NCBI RefSeq assembly: GCF_021648855.1
Contig: NZ_JAKJHX010000185.1
Location: 1-5,775, forward strand
Reading direction: 5' to 3'
Source: Tychonema litorale BBK16
GTDB lineage: Bacteria > Cyanobacteriota > Cyanobacteriia > Cyanobacteriales > Microcoleaceae
Length of the DNA: 5,775 nt
Below, in pieces: positions 4,924-5,775 of the stretch. The notes beneath the pieces are model-generated. The model was not told the DNA's origin, ran no database searches, and worked only from the letters and a program-made list of their open reading frames with translations. How positions within the stretch are numbered: position 1 is the first letter of the stretch; the number at the start of each line of letters is the position of its first letter. The position numbers and the translations under genes are program-made.

Positions 4924-5520
4924 ATGGTTGAAATTTTGATTTGGAGTTTGATGGTTGGCAGTCTGGGTTTAGAGTCTGTGATCGTGGGTAATTTTGTGAA
5001 CCGCGAGCAATTGACGAGGGGGCAAAAAAACGATGATGAGGAGGAAGTTTTGACTCGGTACGATTCTCAAGAAGGAAACTTAGCTGGGCGGGATAGTTCG
5101 CAATCAACCAGCAATTTCATAGCTGATGGTATGATTGTGGAATATAAAATTGTGCGGGCTAGCAGCGATGTATTTCGGAATCCTGCTATTTTTCAAAAGC
5201 TGTGTCGAGAAGAGGCGGAATTTGGCTGGATAATGCTAGAAAAGCTGGATGATAGGCGGGTGAGGTTCAAACGCCCGATCGCACTTCGGGATATCCAGAG
5301 GCCAGATTTACCACCGTTTGACCCTTATCGCACTCATTATGGCCCGATGTTGAATCGGATCAATCTGGCTGGTGCGATCGTATTTCTGAGTGCGATGTTA
5401 CTTCCTGCTGTTTTGGGCTATGCTTTGGTGTCTACTACTCTAATGAGAAGTCGCTCTAATATGCCTCTGGCTCCTATTCAATCTATGCCTTCTCCGGAAG
5501 CTCCAGAAAATACTAATTAG
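4924..5520 (+). CDS. Conserved cyanobacterial membrane-anchored protein of unknown function
   Basis: A 198-residue protein that I recognise only as a hypothetical family seen in cyanobacteria. Residues 1-25 are moderately hydrophobic (possible weak anchor or mis-set start). Residues 30-68 are acidic and polar (DDEEE at 37-41). The compact conserved-looking core at 70-140 contains EYKIVRAS (73-80), FRNPAIFQKLCREEAEFGW (84-102), LEKLDDRRVRFKRP (105-118) and DPYRTHYG (133-140). One clear transmembrane helix (about 147-172) and a Pro/Ser/Met-rich tail of 26 residues follow. The EEAEFGW...LEKLDDRRVRFKR pattern suggests a small alpha/beta domain held at the membrane. No catalytic motif is visible. 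Start ATG 4924 has no clear ribosome site; M10 is an alternative and M70 would keep just the core and anchor. It lies 63 bp after ribD on the same strand, possibly co-transcribed. Coding status is good; function is unknown. Confidence 0.8.
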   Translation: MVEILIWSLMVGSLGLESVIVGNFVNREQLTRGQKNDDEEEVLTRYDSQEGNLAGRDSSQSTSNFIADGMIVEYKIVRASSDVFRNPAIFQKLCREEAEFGWIMLEKLDDRRVRFKRPIALRDIQRPDLPPFDPYRTHYGPMLNRINLAGAIVFLSAMLLPAVLGYALVSTTLMRSRSNMPLAPIQSMPSPEAPENTN

Positions 5521-5575
5521 GGAATTGGGAATTGGGAATCGGGAATTGGGCATAGGGAATTGGTAATTGGTGATC
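5520..5575 (+). repeat. Heptad array (GGGAATT), eight units, starting inside a stop codon
   Basis: Eight units in 7-bp register: gggaatt, gggaatt, gggaatc, gggaatt, gggcata, gggaatt, ggtaatt, ggtgatc. The first G is the last base of the TAG stop codon of the preceding gene. The G-rich strand is sense. The array is opposed by the C-rich array at 5692-5775, and the two can pair over roughly 50 bp. Confidence 0.9.
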
Positions 5576-5614
5576 AATTATAGCAACCCCCAAAGTAGTT
5601 AGAATATTTAGGAT

Positions 5615-5634
5615 CACTGAGCGTAGTCGAAGTG
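5615..5634 (+). repeat. Dispersed TGAGCGTAGTCGAA element, copy 2
   Basis: CACT-GAGCGTAGTCGA-AGTG; the ends CACT/AGTG are complementary and the centre is shared with copy 1 at 84-103 (the 14-mer 5618-5631 is identical). It is nested in the 116-bp core between two opposed heptad arrays. Confidence 0.7.
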
Positions 5635-5654
5635 TCTTAACAACCTTGGGGATT

Positions 5655-5687
5655 ACTCCTATAATAGTTAGTCGTTAGGAGTTTTTT
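5655..5687 (+). terminator. Probable intrinsic terminator
   Basis: The stem actccta (5655-5661)/taggagt (5676-5682), 7 bp with a 14-nt loop, runs into six T residues (5682-5687). It lies 135 bp after the stop of the 4924-5520 gene, the nearest plus-strand gene. The stem is short with three G-C pairs, so strength is moderate, and it may equally be part of the repeat element in which it sits. Confidence 0.5.
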
Positions 5688-5691
5688 AACA

Positions 5692-5775
5692 AATTTCCAA
5701 TTCCCAATTCCCAATTCCCCATTACCAATTCCCAATTCCCAATTCCCAATTCCCAATTCCCAATTCCCAATTCCC
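5692..5775 (-). repeat. Heptad array (GGGAATT on minus strand), twelve units, cut by window end
   Basis: Twelve 7-bp units fill 84 bp: aatttcc, aattccc three times, cattacc, then aattccc seven times without error up to the last base of the window. The array probably continues beyond. It is the most homogeneous array here, which suggests recent expansion, and it is opposite in orientation to 5520-5575. Confidence 0.9.

Noticed and set aside
5692..5775. CRISPR array
   Set aside because: The units are 7 bp and directly adjacent, with no unique spacers; this is a simple tandem repeat.

Overview
The window looks like chromosomal DNA of a cyanobacterium, probably a filamentous Oscillatoria/Microcoleus-type strain. 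The signs are two exact HIP1 octamers (GCGATCGC), arrays of 7-bp short tandem repeats (GGGAATT/GGGCATT types) between genes, the dispersed TGAGCGTAGTCGAA element and a GTTGGGTT...AACCCAAC hairpin of a kind common in these genomes. The genus cannot be named from the sequence alone. No rRNA, tRNA, CRISPR array or transposase gene was found.

Layout from left to right: dispersed repeats and a strong intrinsic terminator (1-182); a minus-strand gene for a secreted protein with a long low-complexity linker and a C-terminal outer-membrane-type barrel (183-1295, GTG start); a divergent plus-strand gene for a stand-alone cyclic-nucleotide-binding-fold protein (1583-2122); a 155-bp convergent spacer made almost wholly of heptad repeats that fold back on themselves (2123-2277); a minus-strand two-gene unit, written 3627 to 2278, in which an FAD-binding photolyase/cryptochrome catalytic domain and a photolyase-type alpha/beta domain are separate genes in the order opposite to that of a normal fused photolyase; a 75-bp divergent spacer; ribD of riboflavin synthesis (3703-4860); a small membrane-anchored protein of unknown function (4924-5520); and a terminal repeat region with opposed heptad arrays around a 116-bp core that holds a second TGAGCGTAGTCGAA copy and a probable terminator (5520-5775).

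The most interesting content is the split photolyase. The catalytic protein keeps class I-like flavin-pocket and substrate residues (E103, W106, W188, N207, W211). It also has exactly four cysteines (C154, C239, C242, C248), which line up in context and approximate spacing with the [4Fe-4S] ligands of the FeS bacterial cryptochrome/photolyase group. Its partner has a GDCLSP-type N-terminus, closer to that group than to the WFRRDLR start of ordinary photolyases. The divergent neighbour ribD feeds the pathway that makes FAD and, one step earlier, 6,7-dimethyl-8-ribityllumazine, the antenna pigment of FeS photolyases. A two-subunit, iron-sulfur light-dependent DNA-repair or sensing enzyme is therefore a reasonable hypothesis, though not proven by sequence alone. 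A second theme is that heptad arrays begin at or within a few bases of the stop codons of four genes, and that at three of them the G-rich strand is the sense strand.
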